The notes: generated from the letters alone by a model not told the origin. DNA of 19,707 bases from Planctomycetota bacterium (GCA_030598065.1 JAUVQR010000007.1:1-19707); one strand, 5' to 3'; counted from the stretch's first letter, positions 1 to 7,437 are shown. Translations and numbers: made by a program.

Positions 1-68
1 CCAACAGGCAGGGCAACCACCAGAGATAAAAGCGCAACGGCAACCATCAGTCTTCCAATTATCTTCAT
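1..68 (-). CDS. Exported protein, N-terminal fragment (cut by window edge)
   Basis: Only the first 22 codons are inside the window. They read as a classic Sec signal peptide: MKIIGR followed by a hydrophobic run (LMVAVALLSLVVALPVG). The ATG at 68-66 is preceded on the minus strand by GAGAGGAAGG, a good ribosome binding site, so the start is well supported although the function cannot be known. It lies 74 nt after the anti-sigma stop codon, with two small palindromes in that gap, so it may be co-transcribed with the sigma/anti-sigma pair or be one of its targets. Confidence 0.7.
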   Translation of the reverse strand, partial: MKIIGRLMVAVALLSLVVALPV

Positions 69-105
69 TTTTCCTTCCTCTCAATCTTTAACTTGTTTAC
101 CTACA

Positions 106-131
106 ATCCTGAGGATATAGGCTGTACAGCC
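106..131. promoter_or_regulatory. Two adjacent small palindromes upstream of the exported protein
   Basis: Positions 106-116 read ATCCT-G-AGGAT, an odd-centred palindrome. Positions 120-131 read GGCTGTACAGCC, a perfect 12-base palindrome. They lie in the 74-nt gap between the anti-sigma stop and the next start. No U-run follows on the minus strand, so they look more like protein-binding sites or leader structure than a terminator. Palindromes this short occur by chance, so this is a weak call. Confidence 0.25.
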
Positions 132-142
132 ACATCCCCTAC

Positions 143-922
143 CTAAGCCCTCTTAAACGCGGTCAAGAGGGCGTTCAATTCGTGGTTCGATATGCAGCAT
201 ACCACCACCTTGCCCATGTCTACCATCACCAGGTTCGTTTCCCCGGACGTTATTTTTACGCGCCCATCGTTGCTCTCCAACAAGTCCCTGGTCTGAGGAA
301 AGTGCTCCAGATCCTCCTTGCGTATTACCAGCATTGACACGGGTTCGCCACAGCACCGGTATTCAAGAAAGGCCAGCTCCACTTCGTTCAGATAGTAGGG
401 TTTCCCGCCCACCAGCTCGACGCTGTGGCCCCCGACAACCTCTAAGCGTGGCAAGTGGCCCGGGAGGGACATGCTCTTGTAACTCTCGGGCCAGACCACT
501 GTCTCGCCTACGGTTACTTCGTCCCTCAAATACCCCTCATGAATCTCCTGAAGGGCAAGCGCAAGGGTATTATCGGCGGGAGGTGCGCCCCAGAAGAAGA
601 ATAACGACAGACCTAACGCCACGGCCGCCGTCGCAGCCACTGGCACAAGCCACCTCAGGTCAATCTTGCTCCAGACGCCTCCTCTTGATGTATCAAGGTC
701 GTAGGCACGGATGTCCGCCTGGATTTCCTTCCACATGGACTCCGGCATACGCTCCTCCTTCAGCTTGCCCGCCAGTAGTCTCTCTACTTCCTGCTCCTGG
801 CTGAAACGTTTATTGCAGTCAGGGCAGACGTTAAGATGGTTCGTTATCTCAACGCATGTCTTGGCGTCAAGTTCCGAGTCTATATACGGTCCCAGGTATT
901 TCAGGTATTCCTTACACTTCAT
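143..922 (-). CDS. Membrane anti-sigma factor with zinc-finger N-terminus
   Basis: A 259-residue single-pass membrane protein. The cytoplasmic N-terminus has the anti-sigma zinc-finger signature H29-x3-C33-x2-C36, with further cysteines at 3 and 23. One transmembrane helix spans about 89-111 (WLVPVAATAAVALGLSLFFFW). The outer domain of about 145 residues follows the general pattern of anti-sigma C-terminal domains (a 'GG..v.l.gg' segment, then strands ending in an 'NHELNALL' helix). Two vicinal cysteine pairs, C190-C191 and C242-C243, sit in that outer domain and are unusual. Its ATG overlaps the sigma-factor stop codon as ATGA, so the two are translationally coupled. Known role of the family: it holds the partner ECF sigma factor at the membrane and releases it on an envelope signal. 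The signal here is unknown; redox or metal sensing through the cysteine pairs is inference. Confidence 0.85.
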   Translation of the reverse strand: MKCKEYLKYLGPYIDSELDAKTCVEITNHLNVCPDCNKRFSQEQEVERLLAGKLKEERMPESMWKEIQADIRAYDLDTSRGGVWSKIDLRWLVPVAATAAVALGLSLFFFWGAPPADNTLALALQEIHEGYLRDEVTVGETVVWPESYKSMSLPGHLPRLEVVGGHSVELVGGKPYYLNEVELAFLEYRCCGEPVSMLVIRKEDLEHFPQTRDLLESNDGRVKITSGETNLVMVDMGKVVVCCISNHELNALLTAFKRA

Positions 923-1482
923 TTGTAACCCCTCTGCCTTGCGTACTCACTCAGAGACTCCCTCAGTCTGGCCCTTGCACGGAAGAGGTGACTCATAACG
1001 GTCCCCACGGGAATGTCCAAAAAATCCGCAATCTCTTTATAGGCAAACCCATCCATCGTCCTCAGGAGGAACACCATGCGCTCCCCCGGACTCAAAGAAA
1101 GCACTGCCAGCTTTACACGGTCGTCCAATTTCTCAAATACTTGCCGGGGGTCCTCGAGGATTGAACTGTAGACAGATTCCTTTTCGAGCGCCTCCAGCAG
1201 GTTTACATCATGACCGGATGCCTTGAACCGGACTTCTTTTCTGAACTTCTTGTTGTGGTTGAATATCTTGTTTATCAGAAAGCGGTACATCCAGCCCTTG
1301 AAGTTCGTTCCGTGCTTGAACTTGTCGAACGCGCTGTATGCGGAGAGTATGGCCTCCTGGAGCACGTCCTCCGCGCTATTCTTATCCCAGATAACGTGCG
1401 CGCAAAAGCGGTAAAGTCCGTCACGGTGCTCACTTAGGAGCTGCAAGAATTCTTTTGCTCTCTTCTTATTAGATGTTGCCAC
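919..1482 (-). CDS. ECF-family RNA polymerase sigma factor
   Basis: A 187-residue protein of normal ECF length. Region 2 spans about residues 20-85 (AEDVLQEAILSAYSAFDKF, then the GWMYRFLINK core-binding stretch). Region 4 spans about 125-178, with the helix-turn-helix YKEIADFLDIPVGTVMSHLF followed by RARARLRESL. The start is GTG at 1482; no better in-frame start lies nearby, and the upstream AAGGT is a weak and distant ribosome binding site. Its last codons overlap the anti-sigma start (ATGA), the standard layout for a sigma factor with its cognate inhibitor. The gene lies downstream of the terminator at 1553-1586, so it should have its own promoter in 1483-1552, possibly self-activated; I could not pick out a convincing one. 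It is not evidently part of the large redox operon, but proximity suggests linked physiology. Confidence 0.93.
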   Translation of the reverse strand: MATSNKKRAKEFLQLLSEHRDGLYRFCAHVIWDKNSAEDVLQEAILSAYSAFDKFKHGTNFKGWMYRFLINKIFNHNKKFRKEVRFKASGHDVNLLEALEKESVYSSILEDPRQVFEKLDDRVKLAVLSLSPGERMVFLLRTMDGFAYKEIADFLDIPVGTVMSHLFRARARLRESLSEYARQRGYK

Positions 1483-1552
1483 GTTTTCTGTAACCTTATT
1501 ATCAGAATTTCCAACACCCGGGCTTTTATTTCATAAATTCCATAAGGGCATC

Positions 1553-1586
1553 AAAAAAGCCCCTCTCGTCCTGCAGGGGCTTTTTT
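1553..1586 (-). terminator. Rho-independent terminator after the HMA-fold gene
   Basis: A 12-bp perfect stem (AAAAAAGCCCCT pairing with AGGGGCTTTTTT) encloses a 10-nt loop. Read on the minus strand the G+C-rich stem ends in six U residues, 18 nt after the stop codon of the HMA-fold gene. The symmetric A/T flanks would also let it work on the plus strand. It separates the HMA-fold gene from the sigma/anti-sigma pair. Confidence 0.88.
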
Positions 1587-1604
1587 GCGCATCTTCTATT
1601 TTCT

Positions 1605-2012
1605 TTATTTCGGATCGTCCTTTCCCACAATCGCATCCACCACATCAGTATCGTCGTACGCGTCTCCTTCGTCTCTCTTTTTCTTCTTCTTTTCAATCTC
1701 TTGGGCAAGATATGCCTTATAGCCCGCTTTCTTAATCGCGCCTAGCAACGCACCGGTGTCCGTGCCCTTTTTCACCGTAACGATGGCCCTCTCGTTCCTG
1801 AAGTCTACGTATGCCTTCTTGACGCCCTTTACTCTTTTTAAGGCCTTCTTTACCTTGGTGGTACTGCCATAATCCTCCATACCCTTTATGTTTATCTTAA
1901 TCTTCTCGTATCCCGCATACGCGGAGGAAGGGCCGCAGAACGGGGCAACGTAAACCACTGACACCAGCGTAAAGACACAAGACAACACAAATAACCTCTT
2001 AATGACTCTCAT
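1605..2012 (-). CDS. Exported HMA-fold protein lacking the metal-binding CxxC
   Basis: A 135-residue protein. The ATG at 2012 is chosen because AAGGAGG lies 6 nt upstream (2019-2025); the TTG just before it is not needed. Residues 1-33 form a Sec signal peptide ending near SSAYA. Residues about 36-104 follow the heavy-metal-associated (HMA/CopZ-like) pattern: a first strand, 'GM', a helix 'VKKALKRVKGVKKAYVDF', a strand, a helix 'ALLGAIKKAGYKAY'. The canonical GMxCxxC loop is instead GMEDYGS (44-50), so both metal-binding cysteines are replaced by D47 and S50. The tail is a lysine run followed by an acidic stretch. HMA domains normally carry Cu or Zn through the two cysteines; this one cannot do so in the usual way, so its role is unknown. 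It sits between two terminators and is probably monocistronic. Confidence 0.8.
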   Translation of the reverse strand: MRVIKRLFVLSCVFTLVSVVYVAPFCGPSSAYAGYEKIKINIKGMEDYGSTTKVKKALKRVKGVKKAYVDFRNERAIVTVKKGTDTGALLGAIKKAGYKAYLAQEIEKKKKKRDEGDAYDDTDVVDAIVGKDDPK

Positions 2013-2097
2013 CAATGACCTCCTTACCTGAAATTACAGCCTCTTGTCTAAATTCTCCACAAGATGGCTATAATTGCAAGGGCATTCAAGAGCTCAC

Positions 2098-2130
2098 AAA
2101 AAAAGGGCCTTCCCTCAGGAAGACCCTTTT
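2098..2130 (-). terminator. Rho-independent terminator ending the ten-gene redox operon
   Basis: On the plus strand, AAAAGGGCCTTCC (2101-2113) pairs with GGAAGACCCTTTT (2118-2130) with one C-A mismatch and a 4-nt loop. Seven A residues (2098-2104) become a seven-U run on the minus-strand transcript. It lies about 100 nt after the stop codon of the cupredoxin-like gene, and no gene intervenes, so it marks the end of the operon. Confidence 0.85.
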
Positions 2131-2230
2131 ATGTAAGACCAGCCCGCCGAAAACCTTATGTTACTCATCAGTGCATGCTTATCTCTTCGCAGGCGACCAG
2201 TGGGCTGGAAAATTTATGACCTGTCTGTTG

Positions 2231-3022
2231 TTATAGCTCGAAGTCTAGCTTCGTCTCCTTTTTCGCCTCTACCTTTACCTTCTGCTTGTGCTTCTTGAGG
2301 TCACCCTTCTTGAAGGCCTCGTGCCATATCCGCAGCTTGTACTCGCCGGGAGGTATGTTGGTTATCTTGTAGCTACCGTCGGCTCCCGTCTGACAGAAGT
2401 AAGGGTTGTCGCGCACCACTATCCATGAAGTCATCCATTTGTGGACGTCGCAGCCAATCTTTACCACCTCCCTGAACGGGAACTCCTTCGCGACCGGCTG
2501 CCCCCCGCCCGGTATGCTCTCATTGAACGAGCTGTTCTTCATTGCAAACGAATGAAGGTTATGCATAAGGGGGTCGCCGTTCTCCAGCTCCACGCTGCTG
2601 CCCGCAGGGATAACCTGTACATGCGGGCTGAAGGTGCACTCCTTCTGGCCCAGAGTGAAGTGCCTCTCAGCCATCCGTTTCTTGTCTTCCGCGGAGACGT
2701 CAGCTTCAGACCACTTCTTCCCCTTCTTCACCTTATGCAGATATATAACGGCGTTCTTTATGCCCTTGCTGCCCTTGTCTACAATCAATTTCTCATAGTA
2801 TTTGGGGCTGTGGACGGCGCAGACCTCCTGGTCCTTGTCAATGTTAATCTCTTCCGGAGCGGGGATGTCGCCGGCAAGCTTTACCACGCCGCTTATCGAC
2901 CCGCCGTCAGTAACTTCTATTTCTTCATAGCCACCACCCTGGGCGGAAGGCATTGAAACAAGGCCAAGGGTCCAGACCCCTAACATCATTGCCATAAAGG
3001 CCAAAGAAACTCTATTAAGCAT
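2231..3022 (-). CDS. Exported cupredoxin-like protein with a carboxypeptidase-regulatory-like segment
   Basis: A 263-residue protein. Residues 1-28 are a signal peptide (hydrophobic LAFMAMMLGVWTLGLVSM, cleavage near SAQ). Residues about 40-100 start with 'GGSISGVVKLAGDIP', typical of a small beta-sandwich repeat. Residues about 130-205 look like a cupredoxin: 'NGDPLMHNLHSF' supplies H154 or H157, and 'CDVHKWM' supplies C191, H194 and M197, a type 1 copper ligand set with tight C-x2-H-x2-M spacing. A second 'GADGSYKITNIPPGEYKLRIWHE' stretch near 213-235 is the carboxypeptidase-regulatory fold. The ATG at 3022 follows GAGGAG. It is the last gene before the operon terminator, 37 nt after the ferredoxin. 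By position it could be a soluble electron carrier or a copper-containing accessory of the octahaem/Rieske complex; this is inference. Relatives are often labelled methylamine utilisation protein, which need not apply here. Confidence 0.75.
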   Translation of the reverse strand: MLNRVSLAFMAMMLGVWTLGLVSMPSAQGGGYEEIEVTDGGSISGVVKLAGDIPAPEEINIDKDQEVCAVHSPKYYEKLIVDKGSKGIKNAVIYLHKVKKGKKWSEADVSAEDKKRMAERHFTLGQKECTFSPHVQVIPAGSSVELENGDPLMHNLHSFAMKNSSFNESIPGGGQPVAKEFPFREVVKIGCDVHKWMTSWIVVRDNPYFCQTGADGSYKITNIPPGEYKLRIWHEAFKKGDLKKHKQKVKVEAKKETKLDFEL

Positions 3023-3059
3023 GACTTACTCTCCTCTAAATCACGAAAATCGATATAGG

Positions 3060-3539
3060 TTAGCTTCCAGCCACGGCTTCTTCTTTAGAGACGCACTGTA
3101 AGAGGCTTTCGCAGTACTCCCCGTCCGGCCAGGTGACCAGGATGGCCTCCTTGTCGCCACATACCATCTCGCACATCTTGCAGGCGACACAGCCCTTCGG
3201 GCGGGCGTTGGTGGCCACCTCGTAATAATTACTCTCCGACGTGTCCCCCACCATCTCAAGGCAGTCGAAGGGACAGACGTCTACGCAATGCCCGCACCCG
3301 CTACAGCGCTCGCGCGTTACTACCGCAACGGGCCTTCCCTTCTTTATCTTAAAGGTCTGTCCTTCCTTCTCGTCGTATATACAGTCTACGGGGCAATAGC
3401 TGCCACACACGCCACAATCAATACAGACCACGGGGTCTATGAAGTGGAGCTTCTTGGATGAGCCCGTGATGGCGCCCACAGGGCACTTCTTGGCGCATAT
3501 CGTACAGCCTATACACGTGTCCTTGATGTTATATGCCAC
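3060..3539 (-). CDS. Four-cluster (4x[4Fe-4S]) ferredoxin-type protein
   Basis: A 159-residue protein with four CxxCxxCxxxC motifs: C9/12/15/19, C39/42/45/49, C79/82/85/89 and C117/120/123/127. The first three are each followed by proline, as in bacterial ferredoxins. There is no signal peptide or membrane helix, so it should act in the cytoplasm. The start is GTG at 3539 with GGGAGGGAG upstream, and it overlaps the end of the octahaem gene by 11 nt, so translation is coupled. Every other redox partner in the operon is membrane-bound or exported. A cytoplasmic ferredoxin here suggests an electron link on the inner face of the Rieske/cytochrome b complex, or a carrier for reverse electron transport to carbon fixation; both are inference. 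It could also be the Fe-S subunit of a larger reductase encoded elsewhere. Confidence 0.9.
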   Translation of the reverse strand: MAYNIKDTCIGCTICAKKCPVGAITGSSKKLHFIDPVVCIDCGVCGSYCPVDCIYDEKEGQTFKIKKGRPVAVVTRERCSGCGHCVDVCPFDCLEMVGDTSESNYYEVATNARPKGCVACKMCEMVCGDKEAILVTWPDGEYCESLLQCVSKEEAVAGS

Positions 3540-6408
3540 CGTCTCTGCTCCCTCCCAGCTCCGTGGTAGCCGGCGCGGTCGTAAGCAGGTCGCCGGGGCT
3601 CATAATCAGGTCCTTTATGGCGTCAACCTGCTCTTCGGGTTTACCGGGGAAGATGTCCTGGAACTCACCCCACGGGAACCTGGGCATCTTGGTGCCCACC
3701 TGTACCCTTTGAGGGTTTGTGAGCCATTCACGTATCCAACCGGGCCTCAGACGTCCCCGGGCCAGCGCCAGATCCGGCGCCCAACCTGAAGGGTCGCCCT
3801 CAGGCTTTATATCCCCTCTGACGTGGCACGAACCGCAATTTACGTCCTTCGAGTCCATAAGCGCCTTGGCCTTGATATAGTGCTTCGAATCGACGGCACA
3901 CTTCGCGTCGACATAGGCCTCTTCTCTTTCTTCAAGTCTTTCGTAAGGGTATTCCTGCTCGTCGGTTAGAGCAAAGTACCTGGCAAGCACCCCGGCCTCT
4001 TCTTTTGACAGACCAAACGTGGGCATCCTTACGTTTAGCCACGGCCTGAGGAAATACGGGGCCTGCACAAACCTGTACAACCAATCCGGCTGTACCCTCT
4101 TGCCCTCTCCGTAGAGGAATGGCGGGGCAAATATCCGCGCCTCTTCCGGCACCAGGTCCTCTTCCTCTTCCAGCCATTCTATTATGTATGGTACTATCTC
4201 CCCGCCCCTCGTGGGGATTCGCACCTTTACCTCATCAAGTTCTACCGCAATGTTCTCGCCCAGCTTCTTGTCCAATTCGGGGTAGTCGTGCCAGAGCTGG
4301 AAGAACAGGGTCTCGTCTTCCTCAAGCTTGGTCAGCCCTTCAACCTTCGTGCCGTCTTCGAGTGTCAGTTTTTCCAGCGTGAAGGGATGGCACCCAACAC
4401 AGTTGTATCTATTAATAATCCAGGTACCGTCTACTTCGGCCTTCTCCTTCTTGGAGAGATGGCGCTTGAACGCGGGCGACACCTTCTCGCCGGTCAGCCC
4501 CATTACAAACGTCACAAGGGCCTTGACCTCCTCTTCCGTCAGGCTGAGATCGGGCATTCGCAGCATATCGGCCTGGTTCTTATACTTGTCCGTGTCAAAT
4601 ATGCGGGGCTCTTCAAGCTTGGTGGTCAGCCATTTCTTGCGTGCCTTGGATACGTTTTCCCTGACGTATTCCTGGCCGATGCTCTCCAGGAGCTCATGCT
4701 CTAACAGGGCAAAGTCAAAACGTTCCACCGTCTTGAATCCCTCTTCTGACAGGTCAGCCCCCATCTTACCCCGCTTCTCCAGACCCTTAACCGGGTGACA
4801 ACCAAAGCATCCGTAACGGGTGATAATCTTAAAGCCTTTCTTCGCCCTTTCCGGGTCGCTGTAGTCCAACGCCGCGGTATTGATTTCTTCCTCTTTCAAG
4901 GTAACGAGGTAGGCGGCTATTTTTTTCGCCTCTTCTTGACTCAGACGCAGGCTGGGCATACGTCCCTCAGGCTGGTGCTTCTTCGGGTCGGCTATCCAGC
5001 TTACGAGATAATCGAACCTCACCTTCTCCCCTATCCTGCTGAGGTCCGGGGCAAAATGGCTGCCCCTGTCGCCTACCCTGTGGCATCCCTGACATCCCCT
5101 GGTCTCAAAGCTTGCCTTGCCGGCCTCTACGGCATCCTCGTCCACCTCGGGCCCTTCCGCAGGCTCGGGTGCATCTGTTATCTGCCATATATACGATGCG
5201 ACGTTCAACCTCTGCTCCTCATCAAGCGAAAAGAGCGGCATCCTGGTGTCTCCCCTGAATGACATGGGCTTCTCCAGCCAGGAATCAATCCAGCCCGCAT
5301 GTACCTTTGAGTTGAGTTCGTCCAATCTCGGTCCTATGAACCGGGCCTTGTCTTCTCTCTTTAATGCGGCAACAGAGTGGCAACCGATGCATCCGGTCTC
5401 GTAGAACAACCTGCGACCCTTCGAAAGCACCTCGGCGCCGGGTATGTCTATCTCGTCATCGTGACACTTAAAGCAACCGGCCTGTATGTTTTCACCGTGG
5501 AGCATCGGGTAATTCCAGTACTCCAGCTCGCCATGCGCCTTATACGGCTCGGCAGTGGCATAACCCTGTCCCCTGTGACATGGCGTACAGCCGAATATTT
5601 CTGTCGGATGGACGCTCATAATGCCCCTTTCACCCAGGCCGGGGCCGAGCGGAGGGAGCGTGACTACCATCGGGTGTGTACTATACGGCTGCGGGGCGTC
5701 GTCAAACCCCGTTCTGTTTATACCCGCGTGGCAACTGTGGCATCTGTCTACAATGTCCAGTTCCTCGTTCACTACCTGCTTTATAGTAATAGTCTCTGTT
5801 TTGAGCGCCTCGCGGAAGCGCTGAATACCGGCAACCCGGGACTGAAATCCTTGCACCTTCGCCTGAAGTTCGTCCTTCTCCTTGGCCACCTCGGCGAGTT
5901 CCTTCCTCAACTCCTTCTTCCTCACCTGATTCGCCGCCATCTTGGCATTGATTTCAGCTATGAAAGGCTCATGGACCTGGGCATCACGCAGGAGCTTCTC
6001 TTTCTCTTCACCCTCGGGCATCTTCTCCATAAGGTAAACCATGGCCTGGTATTCACCGCGGTGGAGCTGCAACTCGTGGAGCAGTTCTGTAACCTCGGAG
6101 TCTATCTGTTTCAGTTCTGCGACCTTTGCCCGTTGTTCCGGATTGTCCTGAAAGGCCTTGAGGGCCTTCTGGTACGCCTGGTTCAGGCTGTTGTACTCGT
6201 CACCGGTCAGCGCGGCCTGCGCATCAGTCAGGTCTTTTTGGGTCTTCGCATCCGCCAGGGCCAGGAATTCCTTCTGATAAGCCTTCCAGGGCCTTCTGCT
6301 AACCACCTCATCGTAAACGCACCATACGGTGCTGATAACTAAGAACCCTATGGCAAAGACGTAGAGACTGGCATACGATTTTTGTTCTATGGGATCTATC
6401 TTAGGCAT
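3529..6408 (-). CDS. Membrane-anchored octahaem c-type cytochrome of the Rieske/cytochrome b complex
   Basis: A 959-residue protein. One transmembrane helix at about 12-31 anchors it. Residues about 45-205 are charged, heptad-like helix, probably coiled coil. Eight CxxCH haem sites follow: C223, C274, C312, C340, C439, C534, C670 and C858 (first cysteines). The first three are clustered with extra histidines (245, 267, 292, 304), suggesting bis-His haems. Each of the last five is followed by an [R/K]MP motif (M390, M484, M618, M795, M908), the sixth-ligand signature of class I cytochrome c, so the protein is a chain of five His/Met modules. The ATG at 6408 lies 9 nt after the stop of the subunit IV-like gene. 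By position it replaces cytochrome c1 or f as the electron partner of the Rieske protein and may reach the Mo enzyme or its gamma subunit. Multi-haem cytochromes of this kind accompany Rieske/cytb complexes in planctomycetes (recalled, not checked). Confidence 0.93.
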   Translation of the reverse strand: MPKIDPIEQKSYASLYVFAIGFLVISTVWCVYDEVVSRRPWKAYQKEFLALADAKTQKDLTDAQAALTGDEYNSLNQAYQKALKAFQDNPEQRAKVAELKQIDSEVTELLHELQLHRGEYQAMVYLMEKMPEGEEKEKLLRDAQVHEPFIAEINAKMAANQVRKKELRKELAEVAKEKDELQAKVQGFQSRVAGIQRFREALKTETITIKQVVNEELDIVDRCHSCHAGINRTGFDDAPQPYSTHPMVVTLPPLGPGLGERGIMSVHPTEIFGCTPCHRGQGYATAEPYKAHGELEYWNYPMLHGENIQAGCFKCHDDEIDIPGAEVLSKGRRLFYETGCIGCHSVAALKREDKARFIGPRLDELNSKVHAGWIDSWLEKPMSFRGDTRMPLFSLDEEQRLNVASYIWQITDAPEPAEGPEVDEDAVEAGKASFETRGCQGCHRVGDRGSHFAPDLSRIGEKVRFDYLVSWIADPKKHQPEGRMPSLRLSQEEAKKIAAYLVTLKEEEINTAALDYSDPERAKKGFKIITRYGCFGCHPVKGLEKRGKMGADLSEEGFKTVERFDFALLEHELLESIGQEYVRENVSKARKKWLTTKLEEPRIFDTDKYKNQADMLRMPDLSLTEEEVKALVTFVMGLTGEKVSPAFKRHLSKKEKAEVDGTWIINRYNCVGCHPFTLEKLTLEDGTKVEGLTKLEEDETLFFQLWHDYPELDKKLGENIAVELDEVKVRIPTRGGEIVPYIIEWLEEEEDLVPEEARIFAPPFLYGEGKRVQPDWLYRFVQAPYFLRPWLNVRMPTFGLSKEEAGVLARYFALTDEQEYPYERLEEREEAYVDAKCAVDSKHYIKAKALMDSKDVNCGSCHVRGDIKPEGDPSGWAPDLALARGRLRPGWIREWLTNPQRVQVGTKMPRFPWGEFQDIFPGKPEEQVDAIKDLIMSPGDLLTTAPATTELGGSRDGGI

Positions 6409-6417
6409 CTTTCACGC

Positions 6418-7404
6418 TCAAATGTTTAACCAAGGTGTCACAAGGATGTATTTGATGGAAAAGACCAGACGCATCACCATCTTTATCGGGAGCGCCATCA
6501 TAGTCCAGAAAAGGAAGCAGACTATGGTAAAGCGAATAAAGCCGAGTCTCTCCAGTGTTTCACTGTTTTGGCTCTTAAGCCATACGTAGGGCAGCAGCAT
6601 CCCCAGGACGTAGTAACCTCCAATCGCTCCCAGGCCAATCACTATGCCCGCGCCGTAGGAGTTAAGGTTCGCCATGCCGGTCATACCGGCCAGAAACTCG
6701 TTAAGGTTTATGTTGACCTCCGCCACCACCCGGTGCGGGTCCCAGAACATGCCCGGCCAGAAGAACATCCAACCCGGCCCACGACAGAACACGCCTATGA
6801 CTATCTCCAGTACCCAGAGAAAAAAGAAGCCAAACCAATAGGTCGTTATGGCAAATTTTCTCTCTCTGAAGGTGTAGTAGCCGTTGCCCTTGGGGTTTAC
6901 GTCTATATACGGCACAAGTATCAGCCCGATGATAATAAAACTCGGCAACATCACACCGGCGATGTAAGGGTCGAAGTAGACAAGCATGTCCTGCAGCCCA
7001 AGAAAATACCAGGGCGCCTTGGACGGGTTTGGCGTGAGTGCAGCGTTGGCCAGCTCTTCAAGCGGCGCGTCGACGACCACAGACCACAAGGTCAGGAGCG
7101 CCATGACAATTATGGCGCAGATGAACTCCAGCTTGACCAGGTGCGGCCAGGTACTCACCTTTTTCGGAAGGCCCTGATCTTCCTCGGGATACATGACGTC
7201 TATTACGTCTACAACATCCCCTTTAGGCTTCTTCACCCCTTCCCCTTCGCCCTCTTTCCTGCGCCGTGCGGCTTCCGCCCTCAAGCGGTCGTTCTTAAAC
7301 GCAAGTGAAAATGACAGCCATCCGAAAAACAACACAAGGAGAAGCATTATCACAATGGGGATGTTGTCGGGCTTGCTTGCTATATGCAAGATGTTGTGCC
7401 ACAT
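6418..7404 (-). CDS. Cytochrome b C-terminal part (subunit IV-like) with extra helices
   Basis: A 328-residue membrane protein equivalent to b6f subunit IV or the C-terminal part of cytochrome b. The quinol-site tetrapeptide, PEWY in classical proteins, is APWY (130-133) in 'KAPWYFLGLQDMLVYFDP', followed by 'PYIDVNPKG' as in other bacterial split cytochromes b. Hydrophobic segments lie at about 13-35, 92-112, 146-166, 187-206, 250-272 and 287-310. That is more than the three of plant subunit IV: one extra helix precedes the conserved domain and there are additional ones after it. A charged linker (about 38-80, rich in K, E and R) joins the first helix to the core. The ATG at 7404 has GAAGGA upstream. 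It lies 33 nt after the cytochrome b gene and 9 nt before the octahaem gene, placing it firmly in the same complex. Confidence 0.9.
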   Translation of the reverse strand: MWHNILHIASKPDNIPIVIMLLLVLFFGWLSFSLAFKNDRLRAEAARRRKEGEGEGVKKPKGDVVDVIDVMYPEEDQGLPKKVSTWPHLVKLEFICAIIVMALLTLWSVVVDAPLEELANAALTPNPSKAPWYFLGLQDMLVYFDPYIAGVMLPSFIIIGLILVPYIDVNPKGNGYYTFRERKFAITTYWFGFFFLWVLEIVIGVFCRGPGWMFFWPGMFWDPHRVVAEVNINLNEFLAGMTGMANLNSYGAGIVIGLGAIGGYYVLGMLLPYVWLKSQNSETLERLGFIRFTIVCFLFWTMMALPIKMVMRLVFSIKYILVTPWLNI

Positions 7405-7437
7405 TAGATGCTATCCTTCTCTTTTCTCAAAATATCT

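Noticed and set aside
5377..6342. 321-codon open frame on the plus strand
   Set aside because: It lies opposite the anchor, stalk and first haem sites of the octahaem gene, which has eight CxxCH motifs. The antisense product shows no domain pattern.
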